The notes beneath the pieces are model-generated. The model saw nothing but the letters and a program-made list of their open reading frames with translations, did not search any database and had not been told where the DNA came from. Shown piece after piece: positions 48,999-57,050 of a DNA stretch of 64,000 bases. Source of the DNA: Alphaproteobacteria bacterium. GTDB lineage: Bacteria > Pseudomonadota > Alphaproteobacteria > Micavibrionales > Micavibrionaceae. A program made the position numbers and the translations under genes. The stretch's first letter is position 1; each line of letters opens with the position of its first letter. The DNA lies in the NCBI GenBank assembly GCA_016794145.1, contig JAEUKP010000017.1:98607-162606 (forward strand), given 5' to 3'.

Positions 48999-49049
48999 AA
49001 CGAGGTACCTGCATGTTTAAATTTGTCTTTAAATTCTTTTTTAATTTTC

Positions 49050-49073
49050 TTCTTATTCGGGGGGGAATAAGAA
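49050..49073 (-). promoter_or_regulatory. perfect hairpin in the fliF leader
   Basis: TTCTTATTC and GAATAAGAA arms flank a homopolymer of six bases (CCCCCC on the minus strand). It lies 52 bases before the fliF start and is not followed by a T run, so a regulatory leader structure is likelier than a terminator. Confidence 0.5.
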
Positions 49074-49287
49074 ACTTGGGTTTATTCACAATGTTAACAG
49101 ATTCCGTCTAATGTTTCTATAGACTTTGAAAAAATACAAATAGATTCAATGTTGTAAAGTTATGTGAACCTATTTTCTAGCAGGATTTTTACGAACCGTT
49201 AAACAGTTTAATTTATAAGGTCTGTTGGATTTTGTATTTTTAAATATGGGTACCAATCGTTAATCTGTTGTTTTAAGATGGAAACTC

Positions 49288-49316
49288 TTGACATGTAGGG
49301 TGGGAATCGGTACAAT
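49288..49316 (+). promoter_or_regulatory. sigma-70 promoter of the FlaG-like gene
   Basis: TTGACA (49288-49293), a 17-base spacer and TACAAT (49311-49316), a near-consensus housekeeping promoter 63 bases before the ATG at 49380. Confidence 0.75.
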
Positions 49317-49379
49317 TGAAAATAGGGAGTTGTGTAAGTGAAGAAATTGCTGCACAACATAAGGTAAGGAAGTTAGAAT

Positions 49380-49889
49380 ATGATCGAAGCTGTCAACGCA
49401 GTTGTTTCAAATTCTCAAATACTTCGCAGCATTGCGGAGCAAACTTCTACGACTCAAGTTCTGTCTGCCAATCCTTCGAAAGTCCAATCTGCTGCAATTA
49501 CTGCTCCGTATCTAAGTCCCCATGTGGATTACAACGGGGGGAACAGCAAACCGATTTTTGTTGTACGTGATTCAAGTACAGGTGAGACAATTAAACAGTT
49601 CCCGACAGAGGCGCAGATCCGTGCTTACACGAAGGCGGCTCAAGTAAGGGAACAAATCGCTGTCCAGTCTCGTTTCCAGAACGCCGATAATGGCTACGCT
49701 GAAGCAGAGGCCTTGAGAAGTGCCGATTTTGCGAAATCCAGTGTCGAGTTTAAAGCCGCTCGTCAGGCGGTCCGTCAGCAGAGCGAGCCAGCCGTTTTTA
49801 AACCTTCTGAACCCGCCAGCTCGTCGACGATTGGGTCTTCTGATTCGTCTCAATACAAGGTTGTATCAAGTCTTGATACCCAGGCCTAG
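49380..49889 (+). CDS. FlaG-like flagellar protein
   Basis: 169 residues. A disordered N-terminus is followed by KPIFVVRDSSTGETIKQFPTEAQIRAY (about residues 56-82), which resembles the VxVxDxxTGEVIRQIPPEE core of FlaG, a small protein affecting filament or hook-cap assembly. The C-terminal 60 residues are Ala/Ser/Pro-rich. The location next to fliF supports a flagellar role. The ribosome site AAGGAAG precedes the ATG. Confidence 0.55.
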   Translation: MIEAVNAVVSNSQILRSIAEQTSTTQVLSANPSKVQSAAITAPYLSPHVDYNGGNSKPIFVVRDSSTGETIKQFPTEAQIRAYTKAAQVREQIAVQSRFQNADNGYAEAEALRSADFAKSSVEFKAARQAVRQQSEPAVFKPSEPASSSTIGSSDSSQYKVVSSLDTQA

Positions 49890-49906
49890 GTTCCTTTTAA
49901 GGAATT

Positions 49907-50602
49907 TTATAGTGGGATTTCACCGTAGCGGGCCAATGAGGCCCCATTTTTTTTCATCCAATTATACCCTGTTGGGAAATCTATTGAAAGGTTTTGGCAT
50001 AGGATCCAAAAATCCTCCCCATGGTTTGGGTGAATAAGATGTGCAACTTCGTGAGAAATGACATAGTCTATTGAACTTATCGGTGCAAAAATCAATCTCC
50101 ACGACAGTGTCATTCTGCCATCGATTGAGCAGCTTCCCCATCTGCTTTTTGTATCTCTAACACTAAATTTAGATAATTTTCGATTGATTTGGGAGGCTTT
50201 GATTCTGGCAAGTTCCCCTAGTTTCTGAAGGGCCAAATTACGCAAGTATCTCCCGATGCGGGGGCTTGGGTCCTCAATAGGGCTGATCACAACCAACTCG
50301 GTATCTGTTAGCTCTATTTGTGTTATTTTTCCCTCCCTGATTATTCGGAGTGTTCGGTTGATCCCCATAATTGGAATTGTGATACCATTTATGTACGGGA
50401 TGGCTGGAGGGAGTTCATCGATTTTATTTTTAATCCACAAGTGGTTAATCTGTGCAAATTCATAAGCTTTCTGAAGGCTTGCTTTGGGTGGGATAACAAG
50501 GTTGATGTGTCTTTTAGATCCATCAAGTCGTAAAGCCAATCTTTTGGCTTTTGGCGATATTTTAATCCTGATATGGGGGGATATTGCTGTAAAATCAAGC
50601 AT
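49907..50602 (-). CDS. YgjP-like (DUF45) zinc metallopeptidase-domain protein
   Basis: 231 residues. VRDTKSRWGSCSIDGRMTLSWRLIFAP followed by IDYVISHEVAHLIHPNHGEDFW gives the HExxH zinc motif (HEVAH) and a downstream His/Glu helix, the signature of the YgjP/WLM-related M48 family. The N-terminal half is a beta-rich region. The biological substrate of this family is unclear. It converges with the FlaG-like gene (17-base gap). Confidence 0.85.
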   Translation of the reverse strand: MLDFTAISPHIRIKISPKAKRLALRLDGSKRHINLVIPPKASLQKAYEFAQINHLWIKNKIDELPPAIPYINGITIPIMGINRTLRIIREGKITQIELTDTELVVISPIEDPSPRIGRYLRNLALQKLGELARIKASQINRKLSKFSVRDTKSRWGSCSIDGRMTLSWRLIFAPISSIDYVISHEVAHLIHPNHGEDFWILCQNLSIDFPTGYNWMKKNGASLARYGEIPL

Positions 50603-50818
50603 GGCTTATTTTGCTCTTATTGAATGATATATCAAGATTAAAATGGATAATTTTGAAGGCTGGTGAAATAAATTCTTTTGAATAGAGAGAGATATTGAAG
50701 CGGATGTTATATTAATGGTTGACGGAGGGTAGCATCTGGGGTATACCGCTCGCACGCTCCAGTTACCTAGAGTTACCAAGCATTTAGCGACAGCATATAT
50801 TCAACTATGTTCATTGAT

Positions 50819-50895
<77 letters not shown>

Positions 50896-50920
50896 ATTTC
50901 ATCAAAACGAACTTTTCTCA

Positions 50921-50942
50921 AACCGCCTTCGGGCGGTTTTTG
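50921..50942 (+). terminator. terminator after tRNA-fMet
   Basis: AACCGCC and GGCGGTT arms with a TTCG loop, followed by a run of T; 25 bases past the tRNA. Confidence 0.85.
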
Positions 50943-51184
50943 CGTTTGAAAAACCCCATATTTTGCAGGCTTTCGCGCCATACCTGTTCCCAAACCTCTG
51001 CACAAGCATGACGGCTTTTTGACTCCGTTTGGGGTGTTTGGGGCGTTTTCTCTCAAAACCTCACGGCTTTTTCAAAACGACCTTCAGGTTGTCATGTGCT
51101 TGATTATCAAGGCTTTGATTGTCCGAACATTTTTGGTTTTTTTTAGGTTCGATTGCTCCCCCAATAATCGAAAAAAACTGATCA

Positions 51185-51214
51185 TCGTCGTTTTTCTGAC
51201 AGACCGCATACCAG
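51185..51214 (+). promoter_or_regulatory. bipartite element promoter motif, copy 1
   Basis: TCGTCG (51185-51190), 15 bases, GCATACCAG (51206-51214), 64 bases before the DUF2924 gene. The same motif with identical spacing precedes the microprotein/sigma pair and the replication genes. The 15-base spacer and CGTC core suit an ECF-type promoter; this is inference. Confidence 0.6.
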
Positions 51215-51278
51215 TCATTTGAGAGTTTTTGCTGGACTATTCCCTCCAGCGAAGCATGTATGCGAAACGTGAGGAAAT

Positions 51279-51719
51279 ATGATGCAAAACAATGGCTTAG
51301 AACAAAAAATAGCCACCTTGCCCTTTGAATCCATGAAGGAGCTTAAGGCGTTGTGGCAAAGCTATTTCAACGAACCCGCGCCCGTGTTCAACAAAGCCAC
51401 GCTGGTGCAAAAGCTGGCCTACCGTATGCAAGAGCTGGAGTATGGTGGGTTGAGGCCAGAGGTGCGACAGCAGCTGCGCGATCTGGCCAATGGCGGTAAG
51501 CTGAAACCTAGCCGCAAATTCAAGATGCGCATTCGCCCGCCTGCTGGCACCCGCCTGATGCGAGAATATGATGGGCAGCAGCATTTCGTGACGGTTCTCA
51601 CCAAGGGCTTTGAATACCAGGGCAAGGTTTACAGAAGTTTGAGCGGGGTAGCCATGCTGATCACGGGCACGCGCTGGAGCGGCACAGCCTTCTTTGGCCT
51701 GGATGGAGGTACGCGATGA
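51279..51719 (+). CDS. DUF2924 protein, recombinase-associated
   Basis: 146 residues. It contains MKELKALWQSYFNEPAPVFNKATLVQKLAYRMQELEYGG, then RPPAGTRLMREYDGQQHFVTVLTKGFEYQGKVYRSLSGVAMLITGTRWSGTAFFGL, the pattern of DUF2924 proteins that are encoded directly before large serine recombinases in alphaproteobacterial elements. Possible recombination directionality or DNA-binding partner, not shown. ATG overlaps the recombinase by 4 bases (ATGA). Confidence 0.85.
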   Translation: MMQNNGLEQKIATLPFESMKELKALWQSYFNEPAPVFNKATLVQKLAYRMQELEYGGLRPEVRQQLRDLANGGKLKPSRKFKMRIRPPAGTRLMREYDGQQHFVTVLTKGFEYQGKVYRSLSGVAMLITGTRWSGTAFFGLDGGTR

Positions 51720-53128
51720 GCAAGCCCGTTGCCGAACAGCCACGCCGCCTGCGCTGTGCCATCTACACCCGCAAATCATCTGAGGAAGGCCTCGATCAAG
51801 AATACAATTCGCTGGATGCCCAGCGCGATGCGGGTGAAGCTTATATCGCTTCACAAAAGCATGAAGGCTGGATGATGGTGCCGGAATTTTATGATGACGG
51901 TGGGTTTTCTGGCGGCAATCTGGAACGGCCTGCGCTTAAACGCCTACTCGATGATATTCGCGCGGGGAAGATTGATATTGTGGTCGTTTATAAGGTTGAC
52001 CGTATTTCCCGTTCGCTCACCGATTTTGCCAGCATCGTGCAGATTTTTGATCAGCACAATGTCTCGTTTGTTTCCGTCACCCAGAATTTTAATACCACCA
52101 GCTCGATGGGGCGGCTCACGCTCAACATCCTTTTAAGCTTTGCGCAGTTTGAACGCGAAGTGATTGGCGAACGCATTCGGGATAAGTTTGCAGCCAGTAA
52201 ACGTAAAGGTATTTTTATGGGCGGCGCATTGCCGCTGGGTTACCGCGTCGAAGACCGCAAGCTCTATGTTGTTCCAGAAGAGGCCGAGATTGTGCGGCAC
52301 GTCTTTGAACGCTTTGCCAGTATGAAGTCCATCACCAGACTGCTTAAAGAACTGCATGTCGCAGGCTATCGCACCAAGCATTATACCAGCGGCACAGGAC
52401 AGATACGCGGCGGGCAACGCATGGATAAGCAGTATGTGTACCGCATCCTCAAAAATCAGCTTTATCTGGGTAAGATCGTGCACAAGGATAATGTCTATGA
52501 CGGTCAGCATGAGCCGATTATCGAGCAAGATTTGTTCGATAAAGTTCAGAAGATATTCAAAGATAGCCCTGTCAGCCGTGCCAATCACACCCGAAACCAA
52601 CACCCCGCTTTGCTGCGCGGCCTGATTGAGTGCAAATGCTGCGATTGCATGATGACGCCCACTTTCAGCAAGAAAAATAATCGCATCTATCGGTACTACA
52701 CGCCGACCACCGTCAACCGCCAATCCTATGCCAATTGTAAGGTGGGCAATGTGCCTGCGGCAGAGCTGGATACGCTGGTGGTTGCGCATATTCGCCAGAT
52801 GATCCAGTCGCCTGAAATACTCACTAAGATTGAAGGGCTGATGAAAGAGAAAAAGATCAGTGATTTTGGTTTTGAAGAGGTGCGTCAGCAGATCAAAGAT
52901 TTTGATGCGTTCTGGCAGAACCTGAAACCAACCGAACAACAGCGCATTGCCGAGCTTTTAGTCAAACGCGTTTTTGTGAATACGGATGAGGTGAAGATTG
53001 ATCTGCGCCTCGATGGATTTCTAACTCTTATCAATCAATACAAAAAAGGAGATGGCGATGCAGTACCACCTGCACGAGGACGGAAACATCCTCAGCATTC
53101 GGATGCAAGTATGCTTCAGGCGGCGTAG
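51716..53128 (+). CDS. large serine recombinase (integrase)
   Basis: 470 residues. The resolvase domain has YTRKSSEEG (nucleophile Ser in the TRKSS segment), YNSLDAQR and VYKVDRISRS; the recombinase domain (about 160-260) is followed by a zinc-ribbon region (CKCCDCM with a later ANCKVG) and a helical C-terminus. It would integrate and excise the element. Large serine integrases usually attack a specific non-tRNA sequence, so tRNA-fMet next door may be only a neighbour. Expressed with DUF2924 from the motif at 51185. Confidence 0.94.
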   Translation: MSKPVAEQPRRLRCAIYTRKSSEEGLDQEYNSLDAQRDAGEAYIASQKHEGWMMVPEFYDDGGFSGGNLERPALKRLLDDIRAGKIDIVVVYKVDRISRSLTDFASIVQIFDQHNVSFVSVTQNFNTTSSMGRLTLNILLSFAQFEREVIGERIRDKFAASKRKGIFMGGALPLGYRVEDRKLYVVPEEAEIVRHVFERFASMKSITRLLKELHVAGYRTKHYTSGTGQIRGGQRMDKQYVYRILKNQLYLGKIVHKDNVYDGQHEPIIEQDLFDKVQKIFKDSPVSRANHTRNQHPALLRGLIECKCCDCMMTPTFSKKNNRIYRYYTPTTVNRQSYANCKVGNVPAAELDTLVVAHIRQMIQSPEILTKIEGLMKEKKISDFGFEEVRQQIKDFDAFWQNLKPTEQQRIAELLVKRVFVNTDEVKIDLRLDGFLTLINQYKKGDGDAVPPARGRKHPQHSDASMLQAA

Positions 53129-53495
53129 CTCCCGCAAGATGATCATTGCGCCATCTGGCGCTGCGGCGTTGTTGAACAATAGTGATCTAAAGGCGCAAAA
53201 ACCAGACCCGTCATTTGTTTCCGCGCTGGTGAAAGCCTTTCAGTGGCAAGATCTTATTGATCAAGGTGTTTATAACAGTCCGAAAGAACTGGCCGCAAAG
53301 GAAAACATCGAAGTCACGCATGTTTATCGGGTAATACGTCTTACGATGCTTGCGCCTGATATTATTGAAGCGGTGCTGGACGGAACGCAACCACGCACGC
53401 TTACGCTCCAAAGCATTGTGCGTGGGTTTCCGATTTCATGGAAAGAGCAGCGTGCACTCTACGGATTCTCTGAACCGTCAATAAAACAGAAGTAA
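53058..53495 (+). CDS. recombinase-associated HTH protein
   Basis: 145 residues. N-terminal MQYHLHEDGNILSIRMQVCFRRR-type segment followed by a ParB-like helix-turn-helix (SPKELAAKENIEVTHVYRVIRLTMLAPDIIEAVLDG). It starts inside the recombinase gene in another frame; AAAAAGGAG 1 base before the ATG at 53052 and 7 before that at 53058 fixes the latter. Such proteins accompany DUF2924/recombinase pairs; a directionality factor or regulator is possible. Confidence 0.75.
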   Translation: MQYHLHEDGNILSIRMQVCFRRRSSRKMIIAPSGAAALLNNSDLKAQKPDPSFVSALVKAFQWQDLIDQGVYNSPKELAAKENIEVTHVYRVIRLTMLAPDIIEAVLDGTQPRTLTLQSIVRGFPISWKEQRALYGFSEPSIKQK

Positions 53496-53497
53496 AT

Positions 53498-53538
53498 TGT
53501 TCGAACACTCGTCGTCTTATTAAAGCTCCGCATACCAG
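53498..53538 (+). promoter_or_regulatory. palindrome plus bipartite element promoter motif, copy 2
   Basis: TGTTCGAACA (53498-53507), then TCGTCG (53509-53514), 15 bases, GCATACCAG (53530-53538), 26 bases before the microprotein gene. The palindrome overlaps or abuts the upstream half-motif, suggesting an operator or activator site. Confidence 0.65.
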
Positions 53539-53564
53539 ATCATCAAGCCAACAAGGAGGGCTTG

Positions 53565-53693
53565 ATGATGGAGAGCAGAAAAAACCCCGACGAAATGTCA
53601 GCGCATGAACGGCTTGATGAAATCGCCGCGATACTTTTTCAGGCGCTGATGCGCACCAAAATATCCCAAAAATCAGACGCGCATACGATGTAA
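53565..53693 (+). CDS. 42-residue conserved-looking microprotein
   Basis: ATG with GGAGGG 7 bases upstream (a second ATG follows immediately). The product MMESRKNPDEMSAHERLDEI...MRTKISQKSDAHTM is helical and charged and resembles small HERLDEIAxIL proteins found in other alphaproteobacterial elements (recalled, not searched). It lies between the recombinase module and the sigma factor gene, directly after motif copy 2, so it is a candidate anti-sigma or other regulator; that is inference. Confidence 0.6.
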   Translation: MMESRKNPDEMSAHERLDEIAAILFQALMRTKISQKSDAHTM

Positions 53694-53815
53694 TGCATAG
53701 GCATGATTTCACATTTTCAGAAATCATCATGCGTATGTAGGCGCACAACATACACCAATATGTTTTGATAGCAGAGAACGTGAAAAGCCTTGCATTTTCA
53801 AGCCTTTTGATGTCG

Positions 53816-53899
53816 TGCCGCAGGCACAACCTGCGATAGAAAATTATTTTTAACTCCGAGCGAAGCGCGACTTCGCGGCAACACTCGGAGGAAAAATAA
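53816..53899 (+). promoter_or_regulatory. leader with hairpin hiding the sigma-factor ribosome site
   Basis: CTCCGAG (53854-53860) pairs with CTCGGAG (53884-53890), which contains the GGAG of the ribosome-binding site; inside it GCGAAG (53860-53865) pairs with CTTCGC (53871-53876). Upstream, GTGCC/GGCAC and CGCAGG/CCTGCG arms (53816-53836) share bases and could switch. Translation of the sigma gene would need this structure opened. Confidence 0.6.
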
Positions 53900-54469
53900 A
53901 TGTCGCAAAACATGAACAGCGGCGTAGACTCCTACGCCGCTTTTTTTGTCAGTATAAAAGCAAAAGTTCTCATACGAACGCCACATTATAGCGTTGATGA
54001 TATTGAAGATATCAAGCAGGAATTACTGCTCGCTTATCTACTCGCCTGGCCGAGTTTTGACCCAGGCAAAGGAAATCCAAAAAGTTTTATAAAAGCTGTC
54101 ATCAATAATCGCGCTGCAGAAATGCTGCGGGAGGCTGAAGCGCAAAAACGCTGGACGGGGCTAAAAACACTCTCCCTTTCTACACCCCTCACTGATGATA
54201 CGGATGCCACCATCGGTGATCAGATCACAAGTGATGAAAGTCTATGGGGCGATGTGTTCGGCGCACAAAGCCACAGCGCGGCAGAGCAGAAAATGGATCA
54301 TGAGCGCATGCTGGCGGAGCTACCGAAAGACTTACGGCAAACCTACCGCCTGCTGATAGAATATAGCGTCACCGAGGCCGCCGAGCTTCTGGGTATTCCC
54401 CGCACGACCATGTCCAGCCGCTTGAAAAAGCTCAAGAAATTCATGGAGGACAAGATGGACAAAAAATAA
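53900..54469 (+). CDS. ECF-like sigma factor of the mobile element
   Basis: 189 residues. Region 2 is recognisable as DIEDIKQELLLAYLLAWPSFDPGKGNPKSFIKAVINNRAAEML, and region 4 as LPKDLRQTYRLLIEYSVTEAAELLGIPRTTMSSRLKKLKKF. A variable acidic linker joins them. This is the layout of an ECF-type sigma factor. It lies between motif copies 2 and 3 and its ribosome site is in a hairpin; I infer that it reads the TCGTCG-N15-GCATACCAG promoters. The lack of an obvious anti-sigma other than the microprotein is notable. Confidence 0.75.
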   Translation: MSQNMNSGVDSYAAFFVSIKAKVLIRTPHYSVDDIEDIKQELLLAYLLAWPSFDPGKGNPKSFIKAVINNRAAEMLREAEAQKRWTGLKTLSLSTPLTDDTDATIGDQITSDESLWGDVFGAQSHSAAEQKMDHERMLAELPKDLRQTYRLLIEYSVTEAAELLGIPRTTMSSRLKKLKKFMEDKMDKK

Positions 54470-54481
54470 ATTCAAAAAAAC

Positions 54482-54521
54482 TGTTCGAACATCGTCGTTT
54501 TCCGGCGCGCCTGCATACCAG
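54482..54521 (+). promoter_or_regulatory. palindrome plus bipartite element promoter motif, copy 3
   Basis: TGTTCGAACA (54482-54491) directly abuts TCGTCG (54492-54497); after 15 bases comes GCATACCAG (54513-54521), 33 bases before the start of the small gene leading the replication operon. Confidence 0.65.
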
Positions 54522-54554
54522 CCTTTTGTGACCACAATCATGAAAGGAAAATCA

Positions 54555-54767
54555 ATGGATCAGGCACAAAATGGCGATATCGCGATGTTTAAGTGGGTGC
54601 AGCACCAGGCGGTGGGCGCGCTTAAAATTCTCCCTGATGAGCGATTACAGGAAATCCGTGAAACGCTGGTGAAGGAAGTACGTGAAGTTGGCCGCGCCCT
54701 GCAGTGGATTGATGGGATTATCAAACTCAAGGCCATTGAACGCGATAAGACGGAGGGCGGCGTGTAA
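54555..54767 (+). CDS. small helical protein before the primase-helicase
   Basis: 70 residues, ending directly before the primase-helicase ATG. Sequence is helical (LPDERLQEIRETLVKEVREVGRALQWIDGIIKL). Start at 54555 chosen for AAAGGAAA 5-12 bases upstream; an in-frame ATG lies earlier at 54540. Cotranscribed from motif copy 3. No family recognised; a replication accessory or DNA-binding protein is possible. Confidence 0.6.
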   Translation: MDQAQNGDIAMFKWVQHQAVGALKILPDERLQEIRETLVKEVREVGRALQWIDGIIKLKAIERDKTEGGV

Positions 54768-56864
54768 ATGGAAAGCCAGCCGCCCGCCAAAATCGTCCCC
54801 TTAAAACCGCCGGATGCACAGGAGGTTAAATCCCGCTTGCTGCAAAACCTGCCGTATGTTCTGCGTGCGCTTTTGCCCGCAGGCGTCGTGCGTGGGCAGA
54901 AATTCATGGTGGGTAATGTTGCGGGCGATGCGGGCGATAGTTTGATCGTTGAGCTGAGTGGTTCCAAAGCAGGTCTTTGGCATGATTTTGCGACAGGCGC
55001 CGGTGGTGATGTGCTCGATCTCTGGGCAGCGATTAAAGGCTTTGATCGGCAGAGCCAGTTTCCAGCCTTGCTACAGGATATTCAAAACCAGCTTGGGGCG
55101 GGGTTTCAGGAAAGGTCACCGGTGCGGCCATCGCCCGCACCAAAACTGGGTAAGCCCACGGCCAAGTGGGATTATACCGATGCACAAGGCATTTTGATTG
55201 CCAGTGTGTATCGGTATGATCCACGTCCAGGGCAAAAGGAATTTAGACCGTGGGATGCCTTGCGCGGGGTGATGCGCGCGCCGGAGATAAGACCGCTTTA
55301 TAATCAGGTGGGTATGAAAACGGCTGATGCGGTGGTACTGGTCGAAGGTGAGAAATGCGCCGCCGCGCTGGTTGATCTTGGCATTTGCGCCACCACGGCC
55401 ATGAACGGGGCCAAAGCCCCGATTGATAAAACGGACTGGTCACCGCTTAAGGGCAAGCGCGTTACCATCTGGCCAGATAATGATGAAGCTGGGCAGATTT
55501 ATGCGCGTAATGCCGCCAGTGCCGCCGCGCGCGCTGGGGCAGTATCCGTTGAAATCCTCAAAATCCCGCCTGACAAGCCTGCTAAATGGGATGCCGCTGA
55601 TGCAGTGGCTGAAGGGTTGGATATCCACGCCATTCTTAAAAATTGGGAACGAATGGTTGCCAAAGAAGTTCCGCCGCCGCGCAAAACCCTGCCGCTTTAT
55701 AGCATTGCTGAGCTGCAGCGAGATCAAAGTCCTATCCCTGATGATTTGATTGCTCCGCGCGTGCTCACCCCAGGCGGGTTGTTGGTGCTGGGTGGTGCGC
55801 CAAAAGTCGGCAAGAGCGATTTTTTGATTTCATTGCTGGCCCACATGGCCGGTGGTGCACCGTTCTTGGGCATGAGCTCCGCACGGCCACTACGCATATT
55901 CTATCTGCAGGCCGAGGTACAATATCATTATTTGCGAGAACGGGTGCAGCGTTTGGCGATGAGCGATGCCGCAACACTTTTTCTGGATCAAAATTTTATC
56001 CTTACCCCACAAATCTCCATCACATTAAATGATGCTGGAATTGCGCTGGTATGTGAGGCCGTCAAAGACCGCTTCAAAGATATGCCGCCGGATATCATCG
56101 CGATTGACCCGCTGAGGAATGTATTTGATGGCGGTAGCCTGGGCGGCGAAAACGATAATGACGCGATGATGTTTTTTCTGGCGCAGAGATTGGAAGAACT
56201 GCGCCGCCGTATCAATCCCGATGCTGGAATTATTCTTGCCCACCATACGCGCAAGGCTTTCAAGAAAACGGCAGAGGAAGATCCGTTTCAGGCTTTGAGC
56301 GGCGCTGGAGCACTACGGTCTTATTATTCATCCGGCATCATTCTGCATCGTGTGGATGAGAAACGGCCAGAACGGCTGTTGATTTTTGAGCTGCGTAATG
56401 GCCCTGAAATCCCTGCCAAAACCATTCTACGACGTGCGCAAGGCTGGGTAGAGGCCGATATTGACCTTGCAACGCTTATGCGTCAGCAGGAGGAATTACA
56501 GGCGCAGGCCGAAAATATTCGTAAGACCGATACGATCATCCGTCTGATTTTTGATGAGGCTAAACACAGCCGCATTTATACTGCCAATCAATTCGCAGAA
56601 AGTTTTGAGAATAAAGAAGGCCTGGGTAGTGCCCGCACTATTCGTGATCGCATCAGTGCGTTGGCCACCAAAGGCTATGTGAAATTTTTCAAAAATGCGG
56701 ATGCCTATGGTCTGCCGCTTCTGCCGCGCAGCCGCCAGGGATATGTGTGCGTTGACGGCATGACGCTCAAAAGCGGTGCGCTGGTCATGGCCACGCACAT
56801 GAAACATCCAGAGACGGGTGAAATCATCCCTATCGCCGATCTGTTCAATGGGGGTGTGTTATGA
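54768..56864 (+). CDS. primase-helicase-like replication protein (TOPRIM + RecA-like ATPase)
   Basis: 698 residues. An N-terminal primase-type region (about 20-115, WHDFATGAGGDVLDLWAA), a TOPRIM domain (about 185-265, VVLVEGEKCAAALV and IWPDNDEAG) and a RepA/AAA-25-like motor with Walker A GGAPKVGKSD (about 340) and Walker B IIAIDPLRN. A winged-helix-like C-terminus follows. This architecture is common in integrative elements and phages that replicate autonomously. Iteron-like repeats begin at its stop codon. Confidence 0.85.
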   Translation: MESQPPAKIVPLKPPDAQEVKSRLLQNLPYVLRALLPAGVVRGQKFMVGNVAGDAGDSLIVELSGSKAGLWHDFATGAGGDVLDLWAAIKGFDRQSQFPALLQDIQNQLGAGFQERSPVRPSPAPKLGKPTAKWDYTDAQGILIASVYRYDPRPGQKEFRPWDALRGVMRAPEIRPLYNQVGMKTADAVVLVEGEKCAAALVDLGICATTAMNGAKAPIDKTDWSPLKGKRVTIWPDNDEAGQIYARNAASAAARAGAVSVEILKIPPDKPAKWDAADAVAEGLDIHAILKNWERMVAKEVPPPRKTLPLYSIAELQRDQSPIPDDLIAPRVLTPGGLLVLGGAPKVGKSDFLISLLAHMAGGAPFLGMSSARPLRIFYLQAEVQYHYLRERVQRLAMSDAATLFLDQNFILTPQISITLNDAGIALVCEAVKDRFKDMPPDIIAIDPLRNVFDGGSLGGENDNDAMMFFLAQRLEELRRRINPDAGIILAHHTRKAFKKTAEEDPFQALSGAGALRSYYSSGIILHRVDEKRPERLLIFELRNGPEIPAKTILRRAQGWVEADIDLATLMRQQEELQAQAENIRKTDTIIRLIFDEAKHSRIYTANQFAESFENKEGLGSARTIRDRISALATKGYVKFFKNADAYGLPLLPRSRQGYVCVDGMTLKSGALVMATHMKHPETGEIIPIADLFNGGVL

Positions 56865-56877
56865 GCTGCCGTCTCAT

Positions 56878-57050
56878 TGCCGACTGCCGACTGACTGCCA
56901 GCTCACCGCCGACTGAAACCCGTGCAAAGCCCTATGAAACATGGGTTTTTACTCAAAAATTCAGTCGGCAATTGCCGTCTCAATTTATTCTTCTGCCGAC
57001 TGAGATTAAGCCAATTACTTCAACGGTTTATTTCAGTCGGCAAGTCGGCA
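56878..57050. repeat. iteron-like cluster of TGCCGACTGA, possible origin
   Basis: The 10-mer TGCCGACTGA or close variants occurs at 56878, 56885 and 56907 (plus), 56961-56970 (minus), 56994-57003 (plus), 57033-57042 (minus) and 57042-57050 (minus, partial), and CGGCAATTGCCG (56966-56977) is a 12-base palindrome. Seven copies in 173 bases right after a primase-helicase gene suggest a replication origin or regulator site. Confidence 0.65.

Larger units (their letters stand above)
48999..49379. other. divergent spacer between fliF and the FlaG-like gene
   Basis: 381 bases without a gene. It contains a perfect 9-base-arm hairpin at 49050-49073 in the fliF leader and a sigma-70 promoter at 49288-49316 for the plus-strand gene. 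GTTAAACAGTTTAA (49198-49211) is a short palindrome of unknown role. No sigma-54 promoter for fliF was found. Confidence 0.6.
50896..51278. other. junction between tRNA-fMet and the mobile element
   Basis: 383 bases without a supported gene. It holds the terminator at 50921, a duplicated CACGGCTTTTT-like segment (51010-51019 and 51062-51071), a TTGTCCGAACATTTTTGG stretch (51119-51136) and the TCGTCG-N15-GCATACCAG motif (51185-51214). The exact left attachment site lies somewhere here but cannot be placed without the other end. Confidence 0.6.

Noticed and set aside
49016..49033. CtrA-box-like TTAA repeats before fliF
   Set aside because: The spacing between TTAA units is 8 bases, not 7, and the stretch is simply AT-rich.
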